Shown piece by piece: positions 4,929 to 12,643 of a stretch of DNA of 14,344 nt. Every line of letters begins with the position of its first letter. Within the stretch, counting starts at the first letter, position 1. Below the pieces are notes generated by a model. That model did no database searches. It had not been told where the DNA came from and saw nothing but the letters and a program-made list of their open reading frames with translations. Source of the DNA: CAYFPO01 sp964345035 (lineage in GTDB: Bacteria > Fidelibacterota > Marinisomatia > SCGC-AAA003-L08 > GCA-002704045); contig CAYFPO010000036.1 of the NCBI GenBank assembly GCA_964345035.1, forward strand, positions 1 through 14,344. The letters run 5' to 3'. Position numbers and translations under genes: made by a program.

Positions 4929-6491
4929 TTATTTCACCAATTGTATCTTTTGAACTTTTTTGATATTCCGTGTTTTCATAACAACTTCATACATACCGCT
5001 CGCCCACCGATCTGCATTCAGCTTAACCGAATAATACCCGGGAGAATGGTGAGATTTAACCAGAGTTGAGACCAGTTTTCCTCTAAGATCGTAAACACGG
5101 ATATGAACCAAACCCTGATCCATAACAGAATATTTAATTGTGGTATTTGCATTAAATGGGTTGGGGTATGCTGGATGCAATGCATATTCAGCAGGAAGTC
5201 CATCACCATCAGCAGATCTTTGATATGGATCCTGCTGAGAATGAGGATCTTCACGATAGGTATCCAAAACCGGGATGACATCAAAATCACCAAATAATAC
5301 CGATTCAATTGTACTGTTTGGTGTGTTAAACCAATATTTCAGCAATGTTGTGTATAATTGGCGAAAATCAAATTCGTGGACCAAATTACCATTATTATCA
5401 AAATTGAACAGATCGGGCATGTTTCCATAGAATCCGCCTTTAACCCTGTGACCGATCATAAAGTGGGGGGCGCCTGCTCCATGATCTGTACCATTACTGC
5501 CGTTTTGAAATGGCCGCCTTCCAAACTCAGATGTGGTCATCGTCAGGATTTCTTTCTCTATTCCCAAATTGGTGATGTCCTGTTGGAATGCACTAATTGA
5601 ATTTGCGAGATCTGCCAGGAGATTCCCCTGATCGTTCAGTTGATTTGCGTGGGTGTCATACCCATTGTGGTGAATCATGAAAAATGGTGTGTACATTCCG
5701 CCTGAAAGAAGCTGTGCAGTGATAGCCAGTTGAGAACCAAGAAAGGTATTCGGGTATTCGACTGTATTAGTTCCTGCTTCAGATGCTTCCTGTATTACAG
5801 CGGCATAATTGAATGAATTGGTATCAATCTGGCGGATGTAGGATAATTCATCTCCACCCAGAGTTTCCGGTGGATTATTATCATATTCACTTTCGTAAGT
5901 TTCTCCAACAAGTGCATAGAAAATTGACGGGTTGTCAACAATTACACCCGGCACACCGCTATCACCGGTTAACAGTAAACTATTGGATGATCCCTGCTGC
6001 AATGCAAGAGGGTTAATCGGCGGATTGGTAATATAATCACTATAAACAGTTTCCAGATATCTTCCAACCCATCCGGTATTTAAAAAAACATCAACATCAG
6101 TTGCACTGCGCCAGATATCTGTTGACCGGAAATGAGAGAGATCCTGATTATCATACCCGATATTCTGTATGATTCCCAGTTTCCCGTCATTCCATAAATT
6201 CATCAATGGTTCAAGATTCGGATGGAACCCCTGCAACTCGTTTAATGGAATTGCATCGCCGGGAGAAATGTTTACAGTAGGTCTATGATTGTAATACTCA
6301 TCATCGCCAAATGGAACCACCGTATTTAATCCATCATTTCCACCACCAAGATTAATCAACACCAATACTCTGTTCAGTGTTGGTTCTCTGAGAATTTCAG
6401 TGTGTGACAGTAATGGATGTATCCATCTTGGAATGAGCATTCCGCCGATGCTGACTGTAAGTCCTGTTTTTAAGAAATCTCTTCTCTTCAT
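4929..6491 (-). CDS. DUF1501 family secreted protein with Tat-type signal and T9SS sorting domain
   Basis: This 520-residue exported protein of unknown activity belongs to the DUF1501 family, which shares features of the alkaline phosphatase/sulfatase superfamily. It starts MKRRDFLKTG with a twin-arginine motif and a hydrophobic stretch (residues 9-20), as for Tat export of folded proteins. DUF1501 signatures follow: INLGGGNDGLNTVVPF (46-61), LSHFRSTDIW (118-127), HHNGYDTHANQ (274-284), and TSEFGRRPFQNG with GTDHGAGAPHFMIG (320-347). A possible divalent-metal site could come from the conserved His and Asp residues. From about 438 comes a type A T9SS sorting domain (HPAYPNPFN, then VYDLRGKLV and ASGMYEV). 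I chose the start at 6491, not 6575, because it overlaps the DUF1800 stop by ATGA (6488-6491) and begins exactly at the signal. It is the second gene of a coupled pair. Confidence 0.9.
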   Translation of the reverse strand: MKRRDFLKTGLTVSIGGMLIPRWIHPLLSHTEILREPTLNRVLVLINLGGGNDGLNTVVPFGDDEYYNHRPTVNISPGDAIPLNELQGFHPNLEPLMNLWNDGKLGIIQNIGYDNQDLSHFRSTDIWRSATDVDVFLNTGWVGRYLETVYSDYITNPPINPLALQQGSSNSLLLTGDSGVPGVIVDNPSIFYALVGETYESEYDNNPPETLGGDELSYIRQIDTNSFNYAAVIQEASEAGTNTVEYPNTFLGSQLAITAQLLSGGMYTPFFMIHHNGYDTHANQLNDQGNLLADLANSISAFQQDITNLGIEKEILTMTTSEFGRRPFQNGSNGTDHGAGAPHFMIGHRVKGGFYGNMPDLFNFDNNGNLVHEFDFRQLYTTLLKYWFNTPNSTIESVLFGDFDVIPVLDTYREDPHSQQDPYQRSADGDGLPAEYALHPAYPNPFNANTTIKYSVMDQGLVHIRVYDLRGKLVSTLVKSHHSPGYYSVKLNADRWASGMYEVVMKTRNIKKVQKIQLVK

Positions 6492-8200
6492 TTTAATTGA
6501 TAATCCGGATATCTCATTAATAATTTTAGTACACCTCGCAGCCGCTGTTCTGCGTTGGGAATAAATAAATTCCATTCGTAGGGTTCAAGGCCGTCTAATA
6601 ATTCATTTAACAGCAGTTGTCGGGTTTCTTCTGATGGCTGAATATCATAAAAATACAGAATCATGTCATCAATGAGTGATTCAGCATTATTTGGGTTGGA
6701 AAAATGAAATGCAAACTCTAACACACTCGCCTGGAATCCCAGATCAAATCCGAAAATATATCCATCAATAACACCATTGGTAAAAATCTTTCTATAAGGC
6801 AATGTATAGGTATTGATCCAATTCCTGTAACCTGACCATCCTGATACATCCGGTGGGAATAATATTGCCTGTCCCAGTACTTCCTGGAAATAGAGGAGCA
6901 GAATATTATCCGGTTGGTCCGGTTCGGGGGGTGTAATATCGGTTATATACAACTGGCGCATAGGTGAAATAATGTGTGCAATCGCACCTCTATATTTTGC
7001 TCCACGGTAATTTTCATCATAAAACAGTTCGCTGGTAAACATTGCTTCCAGCATAGGTTTGATTTCATAATCATTATTTCGGAGAATGTCTGCCAATGCT
7101 TCAATGGATTCTTCATCCGGGTTATGATATACAAACCATTGCAATATCTTTTTAGCGAAGAACCGGGCAGTTTCATCCTGTTCGAATATTATATCAACGA
7201 TATCGTTACCAAAGAAATTACCTGTTTGCCCCATAAATGTTTTTACGCCATAATCATGACGGACAGGTATGAAATAGGTATCTAAACCATCCGTTACATA
7301 ACCGGTGTAAGCTCGGGCAGCTTCCACAATATCTTCCTGGGTGTAGTTTCCCACACCAATGGTGAATAGTTCCAGGAGCTCCCGGGAAAAATTTTCATTG
7401 ATATCATTAACCACATTCTGGTTATTATCCAGCCAAATTAGCATTGCCGGATCCACAGCCATATCTTTCACAAACATTTTGATGTTTCCCAGTGAATAAT
7501 TACGGATTAAGTTATTTTGTTGATACATTGCAGGCGGGAAAAAAACCTTACTTGCAGATGTTGCAAAATGATCATGCCAGAACAATGCCATCATTTCACT
7601 GATATTTGTGTCTGAGGTCAACATCAAATCAATAAGCCAATTCCGCATGTCCAGAAATTGTATTTGGTAGGCAGTATTCAGAGAATCCATTTGTTCCGGT
7701 GTGTAGTCTTGAAAATTCGGGGGGAATGGGTCATCTATCCAATCTCCGGGAGGCGGAGGCAAAAATAATTCTGTAAGAATACCATCAACGGTGGCATCCA
7801 ACCCCATATCTTCTGCCGCATTTATCTCTTCCCATGTGGGTCCAAATGTAATCCTTCTGAGCAGATGAGCTGCTGCTCTTGTATCAAACTCAACATCGCG
7901 GTTAGATATGGAACTTGATGAATTAATAGCCGGGACATCCAATTCCCTGTTACCGACAGGGAGCGGAGTTGTTGGAAATTCCGGGATAAAGGGAATAATT
8001 TCATGTTCGTAATTTTGAGAGAGAATAAATTCTTCAAATTGTAATACTTTTAAATACTTGACAGAATTCGGAGTAATGGATTGCATGGGTTTTCGTGGAG
8101 TAGATGCTGAAACCGTTGCAGCAAAAACTACAATCAACAATAATTGATATAACATTGAATATCTTGAAATTGTGTTGTTGTTTTTCATTTGTTTCAGCAT
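6488..8200 (-). CDS. DUF1800 family exported protein
   Basis: The product (570 aa) belongs to the DUF1800 family, whose biochemical role is not established and whose gene very often precedes a DUF1501 gene, as here. The N-terminus has a Sec signal peptide (hydrophobic core YQLLLIVVFAATV at about 18-30, likely cleavage after SAS near 33). A Ser-rich spacer follows near 93-99. The DUF1800 core begins at RAAAHLLRRITFGPTWEE (108-125). Other family segments are MMALFWHDHFATSASKV (203-219), NENFSRELLELFTIGVGNYT (268-287) and PDVSGWSGYRNW (about 460-470). Unlike its partner it has no T9SS tail. An alternative start at 8188 (MKNNN) would shorten it by four residues, and neither start has a clear ribosome binding site. 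Promoter elements lie at 8205-8233, so transcripts may have almost no leader. Confidence 0.9.
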   Translation of the reverse strand: MLKQMKNNNTISRYSMLYQLLLIVVFAATVSASTPRKPMQSITPNSVKYLKVLQFEEFILSQNYEHEIIPFIPEFPTTPLPVGNRELDVPAINSSSSISNRDVEFDTRAAAHLLRRITFGPTWEEINAAEDMGLDATVDGILTELFLPPPPGDWIDDPFPPNFQDYTPEQMDSLNTAYQIQFLDMRNWLIDLMLTSDTNISEMMALFWHDHFATSASKVFFPPAMYQQNNLIRNYSLGNIKMFVKDMAVDPAMLIWLDNNQNVVNDINENFSRELLELFTIGVGNYTQEDIVEAARAYTGYVTDGLDTYFIPVRHDYGVKTFMGQTGNFFGNDIVDIIFEQDETARFFAKKILQWFVYHNPDEESIEALADILRNNDYEIKPMLEAMFTSELFYDENYRGAKYRGAIAHIISPMRQLYITDITPPEPDQPDNILLLYFQEVLGQAILFPPDVSGWSGYRNWINTYTLPYRKIFTNGVIDGYIFGFDLGFQASVLEFAFHFSNPNNAESLIDDMILYFYDIQPSEETRQLLLNELLDGLEPYEWNLFIPNAEQRLRGVLKLLMRYPDYQLK

Positions 8201-8204
8201 TAGT

Positions 8205-8233
8205 AATATAAATCAGTAATTGGTTAACCCCAA
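8205..8233 (-). promoter_or_regulatory. Possible promoter for the DUF1800-DUF1501 operon
   Basis: On the minus strand TTGGGG (+ strand 8228-8233) and TATATT (8205-8210) are separated by 17 bases, a reasonable sigma70-like pair. Transcription would begin next to the ATG at 8200, or about 10 bases before the alternative ATG at 8188, giving a leaderless or nearly leaderless mRNA. The -35 match is partial. Confidence 0.3.
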
Positions 8234-8240
8234 TCCTATA

Positions 8241-8260
8241 TTTGTTACAATTTGTTACAA
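8241..8260. repeat. Tandem 10-bp repeat with dyad symmetry in the divergent promoter region
   Basis: TTTGTTACAA occurs twice back to back (8241-8250, 8251-8260). Each contains the near-palindrome TTGT-T-ACAA, so the pair resembles two adjacent operator half-turns, one helical turn apart. It overlaps TATATTTG (8237-8244), which matches the Bacteroidetes-type -10 consensus TAnnTTTG reading towards purL. A small stem GGTATT...AATACC (8267-8286) follows in the purL leader. No purine riboswitch is recognisable in the 110-base leader. Confidence 0.4.
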
Positions 8261-8372
8261 ATCTCTGGTATTCTATCGAAAATACCTTTCCTCCAGTTTA
8301 ATTTCTTTAACTCAATTTATAATCTGTATTATTTTTCCCCTTCTTTTTTCTATTCAAATTTCAGGAGATACT

Positions 8373-10601
8373 TTGGTAAAAGAACCTATTGTTGATTTAC
8401 AGACGGCTGAAGAGCATGGTCTCAGCGCCGGAGAATATGATGAAATTCAATCCATATTAGGACGAAATCCCTCTATTGTGGAGCTTGGAATATTTTCTGT
8501 CATGTGGAGTGAACATTGTTCCTATAAAAGTTCAATTAAGATGCTGAAAACACTCCCGCGATCCGGGGGCAGGATGCTTGTGGAAGCAGGTGAAGAAAAT
8601 GCCGGTTTGATTGATATAGGAGATGATCTGGCAGTATCTTTTAAAATTGAATCCCACAATCATCCCTCTGCAATTGAACCCTATCAGGGGGCTGCTACCG
8701 GTGTAGGCGGGATTTTACGAGATATTTTCACTATGGGTGCCCGACCCATCGCTTCCTTAAATTCTCTCCGATTTGGTAGCCTTGATAAAAGTCGAAACCG
8801 GTTTCTGCTGGACCACGTGGTTGCAGGTATTGGTGATTATGGAAATTGTGTTGGTATTCCAACAGTCGGCGGTGAAATAGTCATTGAAGATTCATACTCG
8901 GGGAATCCCCTTGTAAATGCAATGACAATTGGAGTTGTCAATCACGACAATATCGTCAGCGCAACAGCTCATGGAACGGGCAATCCTGTGTTTCTGGTTG
9001 GTTCAACAACCGGCAGGGATGGAGTGCATGGCGCTACATTTGCATCTGTGGAGCTGTCGGAAGAGTCCGAATCCCGAAAATCCAATGTGCAGGTCGGTGA
9101 TCCATTCACTGAAAAACTGCTGCTTGAAGCAAGTCTGGAGTTATCCCGTAAACCATGGTTGATCGGGATGCAGGATATGGGTGCTGCCGGTATAACCTGC
9201 TCCTCAGCGGAAATGTCTGCCAAAGGAGAAAGCGGAATTACACTCCAATTGGAAAAAGTCCCTCTTCGGGAACCGGACATGACACCCTATGAAATCATGC
9301 TGTCAGAATCCCAGGAGCGGATGCTGGTTGTCATTCAAAAAGGATTTGAGAATGAACTCCATGCGATATTTGAAAAATGGGAGTTGGACTGCACCCGGAT
9401 TGGCGTTGTAAACGACACAGGAAATGTTGAAGTTTACAACAAAGGAAAGCTGGTGGCGGATATTCCTTCAGAATCTCTTGTCCTGGGCGGCGGTGCTCCT
9501 CAGTATGAAATGGATTACAATGAACCGGTATATTTCACTGCATCCAATAATCTGGACATGGATACAGTAAAACAACCGAAGAACTTTAATCTCGTGCTTT
9601 TGAAATTATTGAAAACGCCCAATATTGCAAATAAAAAATATGTCTATGAACAATATGATTCTACCGTCCGAACAAATACCATGCAGGGCCCCGGAGGTGA
9701 TGCAGCTGTATTTAGAATAAAAGGAACCTCAAAAGCATTGGCATCCTGTACAGATTGCAACGGGAGATATGTTTTTCTGGATCCCCGGACAGGGGGAAAA
9801 ATTGCAGTGGCGGAAGCTGCCAGAAATGTGGTGTGTTCCGGAGGTGAACCTGCTGCCATAACAAACTGCCTGAATTTTGGGAATCCCCAGGACCCGGAAA
9901 TCTACTGGCAGTTCAGAGAAGCTGTTGCCGGTATGGGAGAGGCATGCCGGATGTTTAATACTCCGGTGACTGGAGGAAATGTAAGCTTTTACAATGAAAG
10001 TGAAGCTGGTGCGGTGTTCCCAACTCCCGTAATTGGTATGCTGGGCATTCTTGATGATGTCAAACAGATGACCACTATGGAATATAAGGAATCCGGCAGT
10101 TTTATAGTAGTAATAGGATCATTGAACGGATCACTGGGCGGCTCTGAATACCTGAAGACAATCCATAATCGCATTGAAGGTCCAATCCCCAATATTAATT
10201 TGGAATTCGAGGCACGTGTGCAGGATGTCTGTCTGGAAGCCATAAAAAAGGGTATCATTCAGTCAGCACACGATATTTCTGATGGTGGATTGGCAGTAAA
10301 TATTGCAGAATCTCTCGCATATGCAAAATCAGGGTTGGGTGCAAAACTGGATTTTACACGAAAGCTTAGAAATGATGAACTGTTGTTTGGTGAATGTCAG
10401 AGTGCAATTGTGGTTTCACTTTCCGAAGATGATCTGATCCAGTTGGTGATCATTGCAAAGAAATATGATGTGCCTACTCAGACAATCGGTAAAGTAACCG
10501 ATAGTAATACACTTATTATAAATGATTTACTTAAAGTAAAACGTGAAAAAATTGATGATGCATATTTCAACTCATTTCAGGAAATAATGCATCAGGTTTA
10601 A
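8373..10601 (+). CDS. purL: Phosphoribosylformylglycinamidine synthase subunit PurL (FGAM synthase II)
   Basis: PurL catalyses the ATP-dependent conversion of FGAR to FGAM in purine synthesis, using ammonia from the glutaminase subunit PurQ with the help of PurS. It is the small, Bacillus-type PurL. Visible are MWSEHCSYK (44-52, with the conserved His48), FKIESHNHPS (90-99), GAATGVGGILRDIFTMGARPI (106-126) and DMGAAGITCSSAEMSAKGESG (268-288). The second half mirrors the first, with NTMQGPGGDAA, TGGNVSFYNE and SAHDISDGGLAV. I place the start at TTG 8373, since AGGAG (8363-8367) lies 5 bases upstream and the resulting 742 residues match the usual length. The open frame reaches back to 8220, but those 51 codons are low-complexity leader unlike PurL. 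purS and purQ are not in the window. Confidence 0.96.
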   Translation: MVKEPIVDLQTAEEHGLSAGEYDEIQSILGRNPSIVELGIFSVMWSEHCSYKSSIKMLKTLPRSGGRMLVEAGEENAGLIDIGDDLAVSFKIESHNHPSAIEPYQGAATGVGGILRDIFTMGARPIASLNSLRFGSLDKSRNRFLLDHVVAGIGDYGNCVGIPTVGGEIVIEDSYSGNPLVNAMTIGVVNHDNIVSATAHGTGNPVFLVGSTTGRDGVHGATFASVELSEESESRKSNVQVGDPFTEKLLLEASLELSRKPWLIGMQDMGAAGITCSSAEMSAKGESGITLQLEKVPLREPDMTPYEIMLSESQERMLVVIQKGFENELHAIFEKWELDCTRIGVVNDTGNVEVYNKGKLVADIPSESLVLGGGAPQYEMDYNEPVYFTASNNLDMDTVKQPKNFNLVLLKLLKTPNIANKKYVYEQYDSTVRTNTMQGPGGDAAVFRIKGTSKALASCTDCNGRYVFLDPRTGGKIAVAEAARNVVCSGGEPAAITNCLNFGNPQDPEIYWQFREAVAGMGEACRMFNTPVTGGNVSFYNESEAGAVFPTPVIGMLGILDDVKQMTTMEYKESGSFIVVIGSLNGSLGGSEYLKTIHNRIEGPIPNINLEFEARVQDVCLEAIKKGIIQSAHDISDGGLAVNIAESLAYAKSGLGAKLDFTRKLRNDELLFGECQSAIVVSLSEDDLIQLVIIAKKYDVPTQTIGKVTDSNTLIINDLLKVKREKIDDAYFNSFQEIMHQV

Positions 10602-10653
10602 TGATTCAGGTATTTACCCAATTTGACCATTTAATATTAGATAATTTTAATCA

Positions 10654-11826
10654 ATGAATATTCACCAATGGTTAGAAGACCATGAGGCAGAATTAACGGA
10701 GATCCGTAGATATCTCCATGCCCATCCGGAGATTGGATTCAATGAACATCACACCTCCACTTATCTGAAGGAAAAATTAGCAGGCGCTGGATATGACCTC
10801 CATCAAACCGAGGCAATGCAGGAGGGCTTTTTTATAGAATGGGGAAATGGGAATGGTCCCACGTTAGCCATTCGCTGTGATCTGGATGCCCTGCCCATTC
10901 ACGATACCAAGCAGGTACCCTATCGATCCAAAAATGAGGGAGTAATGCATGCATGTGGTCATGATGTGCATATGACGATTGCCACCGGACTGGCATTGTG
11001 GATGAAGGATAATAGTACAGCCATCCCCGGTAAATTACGGATAATGTACCAGCCGGCAGAGGAAACTGCACCCGGAGGTGCGTTGGCAATGATAAAAGGG
11101 GGTGCGATTGAAGAAGTGGATCACATCATCGGGTTTCACGTCCTTCCCAAATTAAAAGCGGGTCAGATCGGTCTAAAACCAGGACCTATGAGTGCTGCGG
11201 TAGAAGCCCATAGTTTTACTTTTGAAGGACGGGGCGGACATACATCCCGTCCCGAAGAAACAGAAGATCTGGTGACCATTGTTTCCGGATTTGTGCTGGA
11301 GTTGAAATCCAGATTAGATGACCACCAAAAAACTTCTCAACCCTTCGTTTTGGCATTTGGACATATTGAAGGCGGATATACCTATAATGTCATACCAGAT
11401 TCATTGATGATTCGGGGAACGTTTAGATTTCTGCACGAAGAAACCAAAATGGAGGTGAATCAATTGATTCAGAATTTGGTTGATGAATTCGAGAAAAAAA
11501 CCGGTGTAAGTATCAATCACGAAATACCCCATGCATCACCGGCCATCATTAATGATGAGAGATTGACTGAAATTCTGAGAATATCAGCAATTGACAGGAT
11601 TGGTGAAGAAAATATTATTGAGTTAGATTCACCCAGTATGGGCGGTGAGGATTTTAGTTTTTATCTAACCCATTGTCCGGGAGTGTATTTCCGGATTGGC
11701 TGTCATAATGGGAAAGTTACCGATCTGCATACTCCGAATTTTGATGTGGATGAGCGGTGTATTCCACCTGCCATACAGGTGCTTGACGGGGCGGTGCAGG
11801 GATATTTTAGAAACAACTCATATTAG
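10654..11826 (+). CDS. M20 family metallo-amidohydrolase (M20D, hippurate/IAA-amino acid hydrolase-like)
   Basis: This zinc- or manganese-dependent hydrolase of N-acyl amino acids or related amides has 390 residues, normal for the family. Candidate metal ligands are Cys101 and His103 in MHACGHDVHM, Glu137 in YQPAEETAPGGA (Glu136 being the likely catalytic base), His162 in GFHVLP, and His359 in DLHTPNFD. RCDLDALPI (74-82) carries further family residues. The inserted dimerisation domain spans about 183-296 and includes GRGGHTSRP (193-200) with a conserved His. SMGGEDFSFY (328-337) is also typical. The exact substrate cannot be told: N-acetyl-diaminopimelate, hippurate and indole-acetyl amino acids are all cleaved by relatives. 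It lies 52 bases after purL with no clear ribosome binding site or terminator between them, so co-transcription is possible. Confidence 0.92.
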   Translation: MNIHQWLEDHEAELTEIRRYLHAHPEIGFNEHHTSTYLKEKLAGAGYDLHQTEAMQEGFFIEWGNGNGPTLAIRCDLDALPIHDTKQVPYRSKNEGVMHACGHDVHMTIATGLALWMKDNSTAIPGKLRIMYQPAEETAPGGALAMIKGGAIEEVDHIIGFHVLPKLKAGQIGLKPGPMSAAVEAHSFTFEGRGGHTSRPEETEDLVTIVSGFVLELKSRLDDHQKTSQPFVLAFGHIEGGYTYNVIPDSLMIRGTFRFLHEETKMEVNQLIQNLVDEFEKKTGVSINHEIPHASPAIINDERLTEILRISAIDRIGEENIIELDSPSMGGEDFSFYLTHCPGVYFRIGCHNGKVTDLHTPNFDVDERCIPPAIQVLDGAVQGYFRNNSY

Positions 11827-11830
11827 AGAA

Positions 11831-12637
11831 TCAGTAACTTTTCAAATGTTCATAGCTGGTATCCTGTATGGCATTCATCAATTCCGTGTGGATATTTCCG
11901 TTTGAAGCAATAATCTTTCTGCCGGATGACGGCATTGGATTACCGTCCCAATCTGTAGTTGATCCGCCGGCTTCTCTACAGATCAAATCGCCGGCGCAAA
12001 CATCCCAGGGTTTTAATCCGATTTCATAAAATCCGTCAAATCTTCCCATGGCAACATAGCAGAAATCCAATGCTGCTGCTCCCAATCGTCTGATTCCCTG
12101 ACAGGTACCATACAGATCACGCATGAGCTCAAAACTTTCTGACCATGCTTCATCATGTTCATAGGGGAATCCCGTTACCAGCATGGATTCTGCCATTGTT
12201 TCAGTGGTACTCACGTGGATTGGGTCATCATTTAAAAATGCGCCACCGCCTTTTACCGCAAGAAAACATTTATCATAAACGGGATTATATACAACACCAA
12301 CTATGGTCTCCTGGTTAAATTGCAATCCAATGGACACTGCAAAAATCGGGAGGGAATGGACAAAATTTGTGGTGCCGTCCAATGGATCTATCACCCAACA
12401 GAATTCAGACTGTTTTATTTCTGTCTGACTTTCTTCTGTTAAAATATTGTGGGTTGGGAATTGTGAATGTAATTCCCTCAATATAAATTTTTCTGAGGAT
12501 GTATCTGCGTTGGTGACCAGATCGATCTGTGTGGATTTGGATTGAATGGAAGACAGATTGCCAAAATATTTCATCAGGATTTGACCTGCTGATATTGCAG
12601 TCTTTTTGGCGAAGTCGAGATATTCAGCAGAGTTCAT
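11831..12637 (-). CDS. suhB: Inositol monophosphatase family protein (SuhB-like)
   Basis: This magnesium-dependent, lithium-sensitive type of phosphatase acts on myo-inositol-1-phosphate or related sugar phosphates. In E. coli SuhB also binds RNA polymerase and antitermination complexes. The 268 residues show the family metal site: TEES with Glu68/Glu69 (67-70), WVIDPLDGTTNFVHSLP (81-97, metal ligands Asp84 and Asp87), and GLKPWDVCAGDLICREAGG (207-225, Asp212). The gene starts 6 bases after the stop of the symporter gene, so they are probably one operon, although a shared function is not obvious. It ends 4 bases from the end of the converging amidohydrolase gene with no terminator between. 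The specific substrate is not determined: CysQ- or histidinol-phosphatase-like roles are possible but less likely from the motifs. Confidence 0.9.
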   Translation of the reverse strand: MNSAEYLDFAKKTAISAGQILMKYFGNLSSIQSKSTQIDLVTNADTSSEKFILRELHSQFPTHNILTEESQTEIKQSEFCWVIDPLDGTTNFVHSLPIFAVSIGLQFNQETIVGVVYNPVYDKCFLAVKGGGAFLNDDPIHVSTTETMAESMLVTGFPYEHDEAWSESFELMRDLYGTCQGIRRLGAAALDFCYVAMGRFDGFYEIGLKPWDVCAGDLICREAGGSTTDWDGNPMPSSGRKIIASNGNIHTELMNAIQDTSYEHLKSY

Positions 12638-12643
12638 AACCGG

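Noticed and set aside
6492..6575. Upstream start for the DUF1501 gene giving 28 extra residues
   Set aside because: It would bury the twin-arginine signal inside the protein and overlap the DUF1800 gene by 88 bases. The ATGA overlap at 6488-6491 gives a start exactly at the signal.
8260..8372. Purine riboswitch in the purL leader
   Set aside because: I could not find the conserved core of a purine aptamer or a three-way junction. Only one 6-bp stem (8267-8286) is visible, without a terminator.
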